Of a stretch of 64,000 bases of DNA, positions 23,981 through 34,270 are shown in pieces. The notes under the pieces are model-generated. The model did not search any database and was not told where the DNA came from. It saw only the letters and a list, made by a program, of their open reading frames with translations. Numbering within the stretch: the stretch's first letter is position 1; the number at the start of each line of letters is the position of its first letter. Position numbers and translations under genes: made by a program. Origin of the DNA: Solimonas sp040066175 (GTDB lineage: Bacteria > Pseudomonadota > Gammaproteobacteria > Nevskiales > Nevskiaceae); NCBI RefSeq assembly GCF_040066175.1, contig NZ_JBEAAM010000017.1, forward strand, positions 1-64,000, written 5' to 3'.

Positions 23981-26470
23981 ATGTCCACCCTGATCCTCAC
24001 CCTGATCGCCGTCGCCGTCGCCGTCGCCGCCGCCTGGTGCCTGGCCTTCGTCGGTGCGCCGCTCATCGTCTGGACCGCGGCAGCCGGCGCGCTGCTGCTT
24101 GCACTCCAGGCCGCGGGCGGCATCGGCGCCACGGCGTTCATCGTCGCCGGTTCGATCTACGCGCTGCTCGCGCTGCTGCTGAACCTGCGCCCGCTGCGCC
24201 GTGCGCTGATCACCAAGCCGATCTTCGCGGCCTTCAAGAAGGTGCTGCCGGAGATGTCCTCGACCGAGCGCGAGGCGCTCGAAGCCGGCGACACCTGGTG
24301 GGAAGCCGAGCTGTTCCGCGGTCGCCCGAACTGGAACAAGCTGCTGGCATTCAAGTACACGCAGCTGACGGCGGAGGAGCAGTCCTTCCTCGACAACGAG
24401 TGCGAGGAACTGTGCAAGCTCTGCGACGACTGGAAGATCGAGTTCGAGGACAAGGACCTGCCGCCGCAGGTCTGGGCCTACATCCGCGAGAAGAAATTCC
24501 TCGCGATGCTGATCAAGAAGGAGTACGGCGGCCTCGGTTTTTCGGCCAACGCGCAGTCGGCCGTCGTCACCAAGCTCGCGACCAAGTCGATCGCGATGGC
24601 GGTGACGGTGATGGTGCCCAACTCGCTGGGCCCCGGTGAGCTGCTGATGCACTACGGGACCGACGCGCAGAAGAAGCAGTGGCTGCCGGGTCTGGTGTCG
24701 GGCAGGGAGATTCCGTGCTTCGGCCTGACCGGTCCCGAGGTCGGCTCGGATGCGACCGCGATGCCGGACCTGGGCGTGGTCTGCTACGGCGAGCACGAGG
24801 GCCACAGGGTGCTCGGCATCAAGCTGAACTTCTCGAAGCGCTACATCACGCTGGCGCCGATTGCGACCGTCGTCGGCCTCGCGTTCAAGCTGCGCGATCC
24901 GGACGGCCTGCTCGGCGACAAGAGCAAGTCGGACTACGGCATCACCTGTGCATTGATTCCGGCGAAGCACACGGGCGTGCAGATCGGGCGCCGCCACTAT
25001 CCGGGCGCGGCCTTCCACAATGGCACGATCCACGGCCGCGACGTCTTCATCCCGGTGGACTGGATCATCGGTGGCCCGGCGATGGCCGGAAAGGGCTGGC
25101 GCATGCTGGTCGAGTGTCTGTCGGCCGGCCGCGGCATCTCGCTGCCGGCGCTGGCCACCGCGGCCGGCCAGACCGCGTACCGCATGACCGGCATCTACGG
25201 CCGCTTCCGCCGCCAGTTCAAGGTCGCGGTCGGCAAGTTCGAGGGCGTGCAGGAAGCCACCGGCCGCATCGCCGGTCATGCCTACACGCTGGAGGCGATG
25301 CGCGTGATGACCGCGTCGGCCGTCGATCACTGCGCGCCGTCGGTGGTCACCGCGATCGCCAAGTACCACATGACCGAGCTGATGCGGAAGATCGTCAACG
25401 ACAGCATGGACGTGATGGCCGGCAAGGCGATCCAGCAGGGCCCGCGCAACTTCATCGCCACCGCCTACAAGGCGACGCCGGTGGCGATCACGGTCGAAGG
25501 CGCGAACATCCTGACGCGCAATCTGATGATCTTCGGCCAGGGTGCGATCCGCTGCCACGAGTACGTGTTTCCGGAAATGGAAGCGGCGCGCACCGACGAT
25601 CTCGCCGCCTTCGACAGGCTGCTGTTCGGCCACATCGGCTTCTCACTCAATCGCGCCGTGCGCGCGCTGACGCTCGGTCTGACCGGTGCGCGTCTGGCGA
25701 AGTCACCGGTCGACGGCGCGATGGCGCCGTACTTCCGCGATCTGGAGCGCTTCTCCGCCGCGCTGGCCTTCTGCTCCGACCTGACCATGGGCGTGCTCGG
25801 CGGCAAGCTCAAGTCCATGGAGCGCCTGTCCGCGCGCCTGGGCGACGTGCTGTCGCAGCTCTACATCGCCTCGTGCGTGGCCAAGTACTACCTCGAAGGC
25901 TCGAAGAGCGAGGCCGAGCTGGCGCACGCGCGCTGGGCGCTGGACCACGCGCTGAGCGAGATCGCCCGCGCTTTCGACGAGTTCCTGCGCAACTTCCCGG
26001 TCGCCTGGGCACGCGTGGTCATGCGCGCGGTCGTGTTCCCGCTGGGCAACCGCTTCCGCCCGGTGTCGGACCAGACCAATGCGCGCGTCGCCGACCTGCT
26101 GCTGGACCAGACCGACGTGCGCGAGCGCCTGTCCTGGCTGGTGTTCAAGAACGGTGGCGTGCACGACCCGGTCGGCCGCATGGAGCACGCCTGGGCGGTG
26201 TCACAGGACACCGAAGCCGCTTACCTGAAGTACTACCGCCTGGCCGCAAAGGGCGAGCTGGCCGGCGACACGGTCGCCGAGCGCCTGCGCGACGCGGTCA
26301 AGCGCAAGCTGCTGACGCGCGAGGAGGCCGACCAGGCCGAGACCTACGACCAGGTGCGCTACGACGTCATCCTCACCGACGACTTCAGCAAGGCGTACAT
26401 CGCTGGCGACCACGAGGCCGATCGCGCCGAGGTCGTCGAGATGGCCGCGGCGCGTGCCCGCGTGGCCTGA
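23981..26470 (+). CDS. fadE: Long-chain acyl-CoA dehydrogenase FadE, membrane-associated
   Basis: An 829-residue FadE of the long type (E. coli FadE has 814). Two hydrophobic segments at the N-terminus (about residues 3-30 and 40-70) anchor it in the membrane. The acyl-CoA dehydrogenase core begins near 110, with the FAD and substrate motif CFGLTGPEVGSDATAMPD around residue 250 and a substrate-pocket region with SAGRGISLPALA; the last 300 residues form the extra domain specific to FadE. It catalyses the first step of beta-oxidation, passing electrons to ETF. ATG 23981 is chosen because GGAG lies at 23971-23974; an in-frame TTG at 23969 is unlikely. It is probably co-regulated with the TetR gene upstream. 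Confidence 0.93.
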   Translation: MSTLILTLIAVAVAVAAAWCLAFVGAPLIVWTAAAGALLLALQAAGGIGATAFIVAGSIYALLALLLNLRPLRRALITKPIFAAFKKVLPEMSSTEREALEAGDTWWEAELFRGRPNWNKLLAFKYTQLTAEEQSFLDNECEELCKLCDDWKIEFEDKDLPPQVWAYIREKKFLAMLIKKEYGGLGFSANAQSAVVTKLATKSIAMAVTVMVPNSLGPGELLMHYGTDAQKKQWLPGLVSGREIPCFGLTGPEVGSDATAMPDLGVVCYGEHEGHRVLGIKLNFSKRYITLAPIATVVGLAFKLRDPDGLLGDKSKSDYGITCALIPAKHTGVQIGRRHYPGAAFHNGTIHGRDVFIPVDWIIGGPAMAGKGWRMLVECLSAGRGISLPALATAAGQTAYRMTGIYGRFRRQFKVAVGKFEGVQEATGRIAGHAYTLEAMRVMTASAVDHCAPSVVTAIAKYHMTELMRKIVNDSMDVMAGKAIQQGPRNFIATAYKATPVAITVEGANILTRNLMIFGQGAIRCHEYVFPEMEAARTDDLAAFDRLLFGHIGFSLNRAVRALTLGLTGARLAKSPVDGAMAPYFRDLERFSAALAFCSDLTMGVLGGKLKSMERLSARLGDVLSQLYIASCVAKYYLEGSKSEAELAHARWALDHALSEIARAFDEFLRNFPVAWARVVMRAVVFPLGNRFRPVSDQTNARVADLLLDQTDVRERLSWLVFKNGGVHDPVGRMEHAWAVSQDTEAAYLKYYRLAAKGELAGDTVAERLRDAVKRKLLTREEADQAETYDQVRYDVILTDDFSKAYIAGDHEADRAEVVEMAAARARVA

Positions 26471-26489
26471 CGGGTGGCCGCCCGGCCCT

Positions 26490-26987
26490 TCAGCCCGACG
26501 CCGGGACGCTCGCGTCGGGCCGTTCCGGTGCGCCCGCGACGATCTCCAAGCGTCCGGCCGACGATTCCTCGATGCGCCGGAGCGGATCTTCGGGGTCGGG
26601 GCGCGTGACGTAGGTCGCCACCGTGCGCGCGGCGAGGTTGTACACCTCGCTGCGCGTCGTGCCGCCGAGCGGCTCCACCCGGTTCACGAAGTAGATGCCG
26701 GCGGAGACCATGCGCACCGCAACCTGTTCGGTACCGGTTTCGCCGCTGCGCGGCCCGCTGATGATCTTCCAGCGCGCCGAGCGATCGTCCACGAAGCGCC
26801 GCTCGACGAACTCGCCGCTGGGCAGCGCGTAGCGCAGGGTCTGTCCGACGATCTGCGTCGGTCCGGTGGTCTCGGGCGGAGAGAACGCGCCGCCCGACAT
26901 GCGCGCGAACACCAGTGTCAGCAGCGCCATGACGGCGACCGGCTTCCACAGGCGCACGAAGTACGGTGAAGTCCCTTTCAGTTTCAT
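26490..26987 (-). CDS. Membrane-anchored protein with MoaF-like beta domain
   Basis: A 165-residue protein of uncertain function. ATG 26987 is preceded by GAGG at a suitable distance; upstream in-frame starts would add an improbable extension. A single hydrophobic segment (VAVMALLTLVFARMSGGAF, about residues 16-34) should anchor it, leaving a roughly 125-residue periplasmic domain. That domain has a lipocalin-like strand pattern (GQTLRYALPSGEFVERRF, GIYFVNRVEP, SEVYNLAARTVATYV) that reminds me of MoaF N-terminal domains, but the match is from pattern only. It is convergent with fadE (19 bases between stops). Confidence 0.55.
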   Translation of the reverse strand: MKLKGTSPYFVRLWKPVAVMALLTLVFARMSGGAFSPPETTGPTQIVGQTLRYALPSGEFVERRFVDDRSARWKIISGPRSGETGTEQVAVRMVSAGIYFVNRVEPLGGTTRSEVYNLAARTVATYVTRPDPEDPLRRIEESSAGRLEIVAGAPERPDASVPASG

Positions 26988-27163
26988 GCGAGCCTCGTTG
27001 TCCAGCCAGTACACGAAGAGTGACCGCGCGATCCGTCGCACGGTTCCGGGACGGCAAGGATCGCAAGCAGCGCCTGAACGGAGCCTGAGTCCGAGGCGCG
27101 CCGACGCGGGGCCCGCAATTTTCTCTACTGTTCGGGTGCGCTCCGCAGTGAGAGATTGTGCGC

Positions 27164-28129
27164 ATGGAGGTCTTCCATCTCGTCAGGGGGCAGACGCCCC
27201 AGCGGATCGAGGCGCCGGAGTCGATGCCGGCGGATGGCTACATCTGGCTCGACTTCGTGCGCAGCGAGGCCGACGAGCTGGCGTCCTGGCCGCAGCGGCT
27301 GCTTGGCACCGCGCTGGACCCGCGTCACCTGCAGGACAGCCGCGATGCCGCGCATCGGGCGTTCTTCGACGTCGCGCCCGGCTACGACCTACTGGTGTTC
27401 GAGGAGATCGTGCCGCAGGGCGAGGAACAGTTGCGCCTCGAAACGCGCGGTGCCGCGCTGTTCCTGTTCGAGCGCCTGCTGATCTCGGTGCACGAGCCCG
27501 ACAGCGCCGGCTTCGGCGCGCTCAAGTACCGGTTCGCGCAGGGCACGACGCGCTCACCGGGCAGCGTGCGCGTGCTGGCGCAGATCCTGCTCGACGAGAT
27601 GGCCGACCGTCTGCTCGCGATCGGCGAGAACTTCAATCAGCGGCTCGAGGACCTGCAGGCCAGCCTGCTCGATCCGCGCAGCCCGTTCAACGACTGGGCG
27701 CAGCTGCTCGACGGGCGACGCGACGCCTACCGCCTCGAATGGCTGTGCAAGCACCAGCTCAAGACCCTCGAACGCTGGCACCGCAACAGCGTCTTCGAGT
27801 GGAGCAATCCCGAGGAGACGCGGCTGCACGACATCGCCGAGCACATCACGCTGCTGCGCGACGCGGCCGCCGACCTCGAACGCCATGTCGAGGCCGCCGT
27901 GCAGATCTACTTCGCGGCCACCGCGCACCGTACCAACGACATCGTGCGCACGCTGACCGTGTTCTCGGCGATCTTCCTGCCGCTGACCTTCGTCGCCGGC
28001 GTCTATGGCATGAACTTCGCGTTCATGCCCGAGCTCGAACTGCGGTTCGCCTACCCGGCCGTGCTGGTGGTGATGCTGCTGGTGGCGGTGCTGCTGCTGC
28101 GCTACTTCCGGCGGCGCGGCTATTTCTGA
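27164..28129 (+). CDS. CorA-family divalent cation transporter (ZntB-like)
   Basis: A 321-residue CorA/ZntB transporter. A large cytosolic N-terminal domain with long helices (about 130-255) leads to two C-terminal membrane helices. The pore-mouth signature YGMNF is at residues 281-285, and the protein ends in the basic tail RYFRRRGYF. CorA proteins form pentamers; the ZntB branch exports or imports zinc, the CorA branch magnesium, and the sequence alone does not decide. ATG 27164 is preferred over in-frame GTG 27158, since GAGAGA lies about nine bases upstream of it. It stands alone, convergent with the FecR-domain gene. Confidence 0.9.
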   Translation: MEVFHLVRGQTPQRIEAPESMPADGYIWLDFVRSEADELASWPQRLLGTALDPRHLQDSRDAAHRAFFDVAPGYDLLVFEEIVPQGEEQLRLETRGAALFLFERLLISVHEPDSAGFGALKYRFAQGTTRSPGSVRVLAQILLDEMADRLLAIGENFNQRLEDLQASLLDPRSPFNDWAQLLDGRRDAYRLEWLCKHQLKTLERWHRNSVFEWSNPEETRLHDIAEHITLLRDAAADLERHVEAAVQIYFAATAHRTNDIVRTLTVFSAIFLPLTFVAGVYGMNFAFMPELELRFAYPAVLVVMLLVAVLLLRYFRRRGYF

Positions 28130-28144
28130 CGCCGCTGCGCCCGT

Positions 28145-29680
28145 TCAAGGGCCGCCGGTACCGCCGTGGTGATCTCCCCGCGCGAAGGCCGCGACCCCGC
28201 TGACCTCGGTGCCGCCGTAGTGCAGCTGGTAGCTCAGACCCGCAGCGGCCGGTACCGTGCCCGCGCCGGCGAAGAACCCGGAGAAGTCACCGCTGCCGCG
28301 ACCGAGCAGATTGACCTGCACGTGGTCGTAGTGGCCGGAGAACTGCGGCGAACCGTCGAGCGCCGCAATGCCCCAGGCCAGCCAGTGGTCGCCGTCCAGC
28401 CGCAGGTCGAGGCTGCTGAACACGACCTGGCGGTCGAAATCGGCGACCAGGTCGGCGTGGCCGAGCACGCCGCGCTGGCCGTCCTGGTCGGTCGGCGCGG
28501 TCGCGCCGATCAGGTCGAAGGCCGCGAAGCCGCTGCGCGGCAACACAGGCGGCGCGTCGAACTCGGGGCCGACGATCCAGTGCAGGCTGTGCTGTGACAG
28601 GTCCAGCGCCGTCGTCCCGGAAACCCCGGTGACGGCGACGGTCCCGCCCGACCAGCGGCCCCAGCGCAGCCCGGTCGCGGCATCGGCGCCCAGGTCCTGG
28701 TTCGTCGCGCTGCCGATGTCCAGGTCCCGCTGGCCGCTCGCGTCGTTCAGCGTGAGGCTGCGCAGCCCGCCCTGCGCGTCGAAGCGCAGCGCCGACGCGG
28801 CGCCGGTCCCGGTCTGACTGGGTTCGTCCGGCAGCGCGGCGGCGAAGGCGCGGGCGTAGCGCGCGGTCTGCGCACTGAGTTCGGCGCTGGTGGCAGCCGG
28901 TGCCGCGGCGCCGCTGTCGAGGGCGGCGGCGGGCGGCACGTCGTTCGCCGGCGCCGGAGCGGGCGCATCCGTGTGCGCCGCGTCCGTGGCAAATCCGGTG
29001 ACGGTGCCGGCCTCGCGGACCGGCGCGCTCCGATCGAGCGCCACCGGACGCTGCGCCTGGCGTCGCGGCGCGCTGCGCGCATCGGCGACATGCGCATACT
29101 CGCCGCGCTCCAGGGTCACGCGGCCGGCCGCGTTGGCCAGTTCCACGGCGCCGTCGAACACACCCACGTACAGGCCATCGGCGGTCGCCGCGCAGTCGCC
29201 GGCGCAGACCGCGGCCATGTAGTCGGTGCCGCGGATGCCGATGGTGGCGATCGGCGTCTCCAGGCGGTAGTCGTCGCGCCGCCGCGGCCCGATTGCCTGC
29301 ACGGCGCCGGTGACGGTGCGCAGGCCGCCCTTGACCAGGCGCAGCACGATGCCCGGTGTTGCGGCCGACGTGTGCTGCAGCCCGCGCGCCGGATAGCCCG
29401 CGACGACCAGCACCGTCTGCGGGCGCAGGCTGAGCAGCGCGCCATCGTTCATCTGCAGCTGCACCAGCGCATCCGCGCCGCTGACGACCGTGTCGCCGGC
29501 GAACACGGCGTCGCGATAGCGCAGCGGCCGGCGGCCCTGCGCATCCTCGACGACGGCGCTGCCGTGGACCAGCACGGCGACACCGGCGGGCGACGGTGCC
29601 GCCGCCGCCGGCAGCCCGGTACCGACGAGCGCCAGCGCCAGTCCGGCCATGCGCGAGGCCAGTCTTCTGCTCGGGTTCAT
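28145..29680 (-). CDS. FecR-domain exported protein with TbpB-like C-terminal barrel
   Basis: A 511-residue secreted protein. A signal peptide (MAGLALALVGTGLPAAAA) has no lipobox. A FecR domain (about 55-190) includes VVSGADALVQLQMNDGALLSL and ETPIATIGIRGTDY; a Pro/Ala-rich linker follows (about 215-270). The C-terminal part ends in short glycine-rich strands, GDFSGFFAGAG and VSGVAAFARG, which resemble the closing strands of transferrin-binding-protein-B-type eight-strand barrels. Its start overlaps the stop of the upstream TPR/beta-barrel gene by four bases, so the two are translated together. The neighbour resembles a Slam translocon, so this may be its exported client; that reading is an inference. 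Confidence 0.7.
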   Translation of the reverse strand: MNPSRRLASRMAGLALALVGTGLPAAAAPSPAGVAVLVHGSAVVEDAQGRRPLRYRDAVFAGDTVVSGADALVQLQMNDGALLSLRPQTVLVVAGYPARGLQHTSAATPGIVLRLVKGGLRTVTGAVQAIGPRRRDDYRLETPIATIGIRGTDYMAAVCAGDCAATADGLYVGVFDGAVELANAAGRVTLERGEYAHVADARSAPRRQAQRPVALDRSAPVREAGTVTGFATDAAHTDAPAPAPANDVPPAAALDSGAAAPAATSAELSAQTARYARAFAAALPDEPSQTGTGAASALRFDAQGGLRSLTLNDASGQRDLDIGSATNQDLGADAATGLRWGRWSGGTVAVTGVSGTTALDLSQHSLHWIVGPEFDAPPVLPRSGFAAFDLIGATAPTDQDGQRGVLGHADLVADFDRQVVFSSLDLRLDGDHWLAWGIAALDGSPQFSGHYDHVQVNLLGRGSGDFSGFFAGAGTVPAAAGLSYQLHYGGTEVSGVAAFARGDHHGGTGGP

Positions 29681-30990
29681 CGCGGACTCCAGTGCAAGGC
29701 CACGCCCAGCTCCAGGCGGTCGTAACGGTACAGGGCCACGCTCGACCGGTTCTGCGCGTAGGCCGCATAGGGGCCGATGCGCAGGTCCGGCGATCCGGCC
29801 GGCCACTCCACGGCGAGACTGACATTCCATTGCCGGTCGCGGCGCTGCGTGCCGAAGAACGGATCATCGTAATCCGACCACAGGCCGCCCGCGTCGAAGC
29901 GCCACACCGGGTCCGCGCCCCATGTCGCGCCGGCGCGCAGGCCCTGCAGCGAGCGCCCGAAACCGGGACCGTCGCGCAATCCGGCTTCGCGGCCGACGAT
30001 CGCGGCGGTCTGCAGTTGCAGGGCTGCAGACCAGGACGGGCGGGTCAGCCACTGCAGGCTGCCGATCCACTGGTCCACGTCGTGGTGGTCCTGTGGCGCG
30101 GGGTAGCGCAGGCGCGCGGCGCGCAGGCGCAGTGCCGCGGCCGAGCGCGCGCCCATGCCGAGCGCGACGCCGCCTTCCAGGGCCAGCCGCTGCTGGCTGT
30201 CGCTGCCGCCGAGCCAGGTCTGCCCGGCGGCCAGACCGCCGCTCAGCGCCAGGCTCTGCTGCGCGTAACGCAGGCCCAGCGTGGCATCGACCTCGCTGCG
30301 CGTCGCCGCATCGAAGGCGGTGAACTCGCGGTGCTGCGCCTGTGCGCCGGCCGACCAGCGCCAGCGCGGCAGCAGCGGTCCTTCGGCATTGGCATCGAGG
30401 CGCCCGTCGATGAACGGCGACTGCGCGCGCCGCGCCTCGGGCGCGAGCGTGAAACCGAGGAAGCTCGTCGAATCGGTGCCGGCATTGGCATTGCTGTCGT
30501 GGCCGGCCGCCAAGCCCAGTCCGAGGCGCCGCCGCAGGCCGCGCGCGGCCTTGAGGTCGGCGACGGCCGCAAGCATCTGCTGGATGCGGGCCGCGGCCTG
30601 CGGCGGCGGATCGGAGGCCGCCAGCCGCAACAGCTCGCGCTCGGCGTCGTCGGCGTCGCCCTCGGCGAGATAGGCCTCGGCCAGCAGCAGGCGGATCTCG
30701 GCCGTCTGCGGTTCCACGGCCGCCGCGCGTTCGAGCACCATCGCCGCACGCGCCGGCCGACCCGAGCGCAGCAACGCCAGGCCCAGCACGCGGTCGAACC
30801 AGGGCCGACCGGCGTACTGGGCCGCGAGGTCTTCGAGCGCGGCAAGCGCATCGTCGCTGCGACCCTGTTCCAGCAGGACCACGGCCGCCTCGAAGGAGGC
30901 GCCGTCGCGCTCCTGTGCGAACGAGCAGACCGGGGCCAGCCACAGTGCGAGGGCGACTGCGATCGGACAGGCGAGTTTCGGCGGGTCCAT
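29677..30990 (-). CDS. TPR plus outer-membrane beta-barrel protein (Slam/DUF560-like)
   Basis: A 437-residue outer-membrane protein. Signal peptide (LALWLAPVCSFAQ) cleaved near residue 26; residues 30-160 contain three or four TPR-like helix pairs (ALAALEDLAAQYAGRPWFDR, LLAEAYLAEGDADDAEREL); from about 170 onward alternate residues are hydrophobic in a pattern typical of a 12- to 14-strand barrel, starting with GLGLAAGHDSNANAGT and ending GVALHWSPR. This is the layout of surface lipoprotein assembly modulators (Slam, type XI secretion). The downstream overlapping FecR protein has a C-terminal domain of the kind Slam proteins export. Alternatively it may be a general TPR-porin. Both share one transcript. 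Confidence 0.7.
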   Translation of the reverse strand: MDPPKLACPIAVALALWLAPVCSFAQERDGASFEAAVVLLEQGRSDDALAALEDLAAQYAGRPWFDRVLGLALLRSGRPARAAMVLERAAAVEPQTAEIRLLLAEAYLAEGDADDAERELLRLAASDPPPQAAARIQQMLAAVADLKAARGLRRRLGLGLAAGHDSNANAGTDSTSFLGFTLAPEARRAQSPFIDGRLDANAEGPLLPRWRWSAGAQAQHREFTAFDAATRSEVDATLGLRYAQQSLALSGGLAAGQTWLGGSDSQQRLALEGGVALGMGARSAAALRLRAARLRYPAPQDHHDVDQWIGSLQWLTRPSWSAALQLQTAAIVGREAGLRDGPGFGRSLQGLRAGATWGADPVWRFDAGGLWSDYDDPFFGTQRRDRQWNVSLAVEWPAGSPDLRIGPYAAYAQNRSSVALYRYDRLELGVALHWSPR

Positions 30991-31043
30991 TTGTCCGGTG
31001 CAGGCGTTAAGCTGCCGAGCGTGTTCTTGGGATGGAGTGCGGC

Positions 31044-32243
<1,200 letters not shown>

Positions 32244-32289
32244 ACAAGACCATCGTCATTCCCGCGGCGTCGTGATCGGCGGCGCAACT

Positions 32290-32315
32290 GGATGCCCGCC
32301 TGCGCGGGCATGACG
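32290..32315. repeat. REP-like palindromic repeat, copy A
   Basis: A 26-base palindromic element containing ATGCCCGCC-TGC-GCGGGCAT. Its reverse complement is identical to 49395-49420. A degenerate mate in inverted orientation (CGTCATTCCCGCG) lies at 32254-32266. It fills the gap between the two acyl-CoA dehydrogenase genes and supplies an apparent but false N-terminal MPACAGMTEQ to the second one. Confidence 0.8.
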
Positions 32316-32330
32316 GAGCAAGAGACAACG

Positions 32331-33467
32331 ATGAACTTCAATTTCAGCGAAGAACAGCAGCAGTTCCGCGACAGCCTCGAGCGTTACCTGCGCGAGGCCT
32401 ACGATTTCGACTCGCGCCGCAGGATCCTCAAGTCCGAGGCCGGCTACAACCGCGAGGTCTGGCAGCAGCTCGCCGAGATGGGCGCGCTCGCCATCGCGCT
32501 GCCGGAGGCATACGGCGGCTTCGGCGGCAACGCCTTCGACACCGGGCTGGTGATGGAGGCCTTCGGCCGCAGCCTCGTCGTCGAGCCTTACCTGTCCACG
32601 GTCGTGCTCGGCGCCGGACTGATCGCCGATGCCGGCAGCGACGCGCAGAAGGCCGACGTCCTCGATGCCGTTGCCAGTGGCGAGCGCCTGCTCGCGCTGG
32701 CGCACGGCGAAGCGGGTGGCCGGTATGCGCTTTCGCACGTCACGACGACGGCGCAGAAGGACGGCGACTACTGGGTGCTCGACGGCAGCAAGGCCGTCGT
32801 TCTGCATGGCGGTGCTGCGGACCAGCTGATCGTGTCGGCGCGCACCGCCGGTGCGGCGCGCGACGCGCAGGGCATCTCGCTGTTCTTGGTCGACGCCAGC
32901 GCCGCCGGCGTGACGCGCCGCAGCTATCCGACGCAGGACGGCGGCCGTGCCGCGGACATCACGCTGGCCAAGGTCCGCGTCGCCGACAGTGCGCGGATCG
33001 GCGCGGAAGGCGCTGCGCTGGCGCTGCTCGAAAAAGCGATCGACCGCGCCATCGCCGCACTGTGCGCCGAAGCGGTCGGTGCGATGTCCGCGACCATCGA
33101 GCAGACCGTCAACTACCTGAAGACACGCAAGCAGTTCGGCGTGCCGATCGGCAGCTTCCAGGCGCTGCAGCACCGCGCCGTCGAGATGTACCTGCATGCC
33201 GAGCAGGCGCGCTCGATGAGCTGGCTCGCCGCCGCAAAGCTCGACGCGCCGCGCGACGAACGCCGCCACGCCGTGTCCGCCGCCAAGTTGCTGGTCGCCC
33301 AGAGCGCCCGCTACGTCGGCCAGCAGGCCGTGCAGCTACACGGCGGCATCGGCGTCACCGATGAACTCGCGGTGAGCCACTACTTCAAGCGCCTGACGAT
33401 GATCTCGCTGCTGTTCGGCGACGTCGATCACCACCTTGCACTGTTCGGTGAGTGCATGGCGGCATAG
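32331..33467 (+). CDS. Acyl-CoA dehydrogenase, small-subunit type (PimD/FadE27-like)
   Basis: A 378-residue acyl-CoA dehydrogenase partner. It starts MNFNFSEEQQQFRDSLERYL, has the central VLDGSKAVVLHGGAADQLIV strand region, a conserved Arg in KTRKQFGVPIGSFQALQHRA, and ends with QLHGGIGVTDELAVSHYFKR. This is typical of the beta chain of alpha2beta2 acyl-CoA dehydrogenases. The true start is ATG 32331, because residues encoded upstream come from a REP-like repeat. With the large-subunit gene upstream it should form one enzyme. The MOSC gene begins five bases after its stop. Confidence 0.87.
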   Translation: MNFNFSEEQQQFRDSLERYLREAYDFDSRRRILKSEAGYNREVWQQLAEMGALAIALPEAYGGFGGNAFDTGLVMEAFGRSLVVEPYLSTVVLGAGLIADAGSDAQKADVLDAVASGERLLALAHGEAGGRYALSHVTTTAQKDGDYWVLDGSKAVVLHGGAADQLIVSARTAGAARDAQGISLFLVDASAAGVTRRSYPTQDGGRAADITLAKVRVADSARIGAEGAALALLEKAIDRAIAALCAEAVGAMSATIEQTVNYLKTRKQFGVPIGSFQALQHRAVEMYLHAEQARSMSWLAAAKLDAPRDERRHAVSAAKLLVAQSARYVGQQAVQLHGGIGVTDELAVSHYFKRLTMISLLFGDVDHHLALFGECMAA

Positions 33468-33472
33468 CAACG

Positions 33473-34270
33473 ATGCAGCTCGGCGCGATCCATGTCTTCC
33501 CGCTCAAGTCGGGTGCCGCGCTCGCACTCGACGTGGCGCGGGTGGAGCGGCGCGGGCTGGCACACGACCGGCGCTGGATGGTGGTCGATGCGCAGGGTGC
33601 GTTCATCACGGGACGGCAGGAGCCGCGACTGGTGCTCATCCGCGCGCAGCCGCAGGCCGACGGCCTGCTGTTGTCGGCGCCAGGCATGCCGGACCTGCTC
33701 GCGCGCTCGGTGTCGAGCCGGGAGCAGGTCACGGTCTGGCGGGATCGCGTCGATGCACGCACGGCCTCCGGCGAGGCGAGTGCATGGCTCAGCCGTTTTC
33801 TCGACCGCGAATGCCGGCTCGTATTCATGGACGAAGCGGCACGAAGGCCGGTCGATCCGGCGTATGCGGCCGCAGGTGATGAAGTGAGCTTCGCTGACGG
33901 CTTTCCGCTGCTGCTGATTTCCGAAGGCTCACTGGCCGCGCTCAACGCGCGCCTCGACGCGCCGGTGCCGATGCTGCGCTTCCGGCCCAACCTGGTCGTC
34001 GCCGGCGCCGAGCCGCATGCGGAGGATGGCTGGCAGCGCATCCGCATCGGCGCGATCGAGTTCGACGTCGCCAAGCCCTGCGCACGCTGCGGCTTCACGA
34101 CGGTGATGCCGGACACCGGCACGCTCGATCCGCGCGGCGAGCCGCTGCGCACGCTGGCGACCTACCGGCGCGGGCCCAAGGGCGTGATGTTTGGGCAGAA
34201 CCTGCTCGCACGCGGGGACGGCATGCTGCGCGTCGGCGACACCGTGACGGTGCTGAGTTCGCGCCGATGA
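33473..34270 (+). CDS. MOSC-domain protein (YcbX/mARC-like molybdenum enzyme)
   Basis: A 265-residue protein with an N-terminal MOSC beta-barrel (MQLGAIHVFPLKS, residues 1-13; GLAHDRRWMVVDAQG, 29-43) and a C-terminal MOSC domain. The Mo-binding Cys203 lies in KPCARCGFTT, with a second Cys at 206. YcbX and mARC proteins reduce N-hydroxylated compounds using molybdenum cofactor; they usually need an electron donor, and no ferredoxin domain is fused here, in contrast to E. coli YcbX. The start lies five bases after the dehydrogenase stop. The stop overlaps the next start (ATGA), tying it to a membrane protein of unknown function. Confidence 0.88.
   Translation: MQLGAIHVFPLKSGAALALDVARVERRGLAHDRRWMVVDAQGAFITGRQEPRLVLIRAQPQADGLLLSAPGMPDLLARSVSSREQVTVWRDRVDARTASGEASAWLSRFLDRECRLVFMDEAARRPVDPAYAAAGDEVSFADGFPLLLISEGSLAALNARLDAPVPMLRFRPNLVVAGAEPHAEDGWQRIRIGAIEFDVAKPCARCGFTTVMPDTGTLDPRGEPLRTLATYRRGPKGVMFGQNLLARGDGMLRVGDTVTVLSSRR

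Noticed and set aside
32292..32330. Extended N-terminus MPACAGMTEQ for the small-subunit acyl-CoA dehydrogenase
   Set aside because: These codons are part of a REP-like repeat that is also found in another gene gap; the family begins at ATG 32331.
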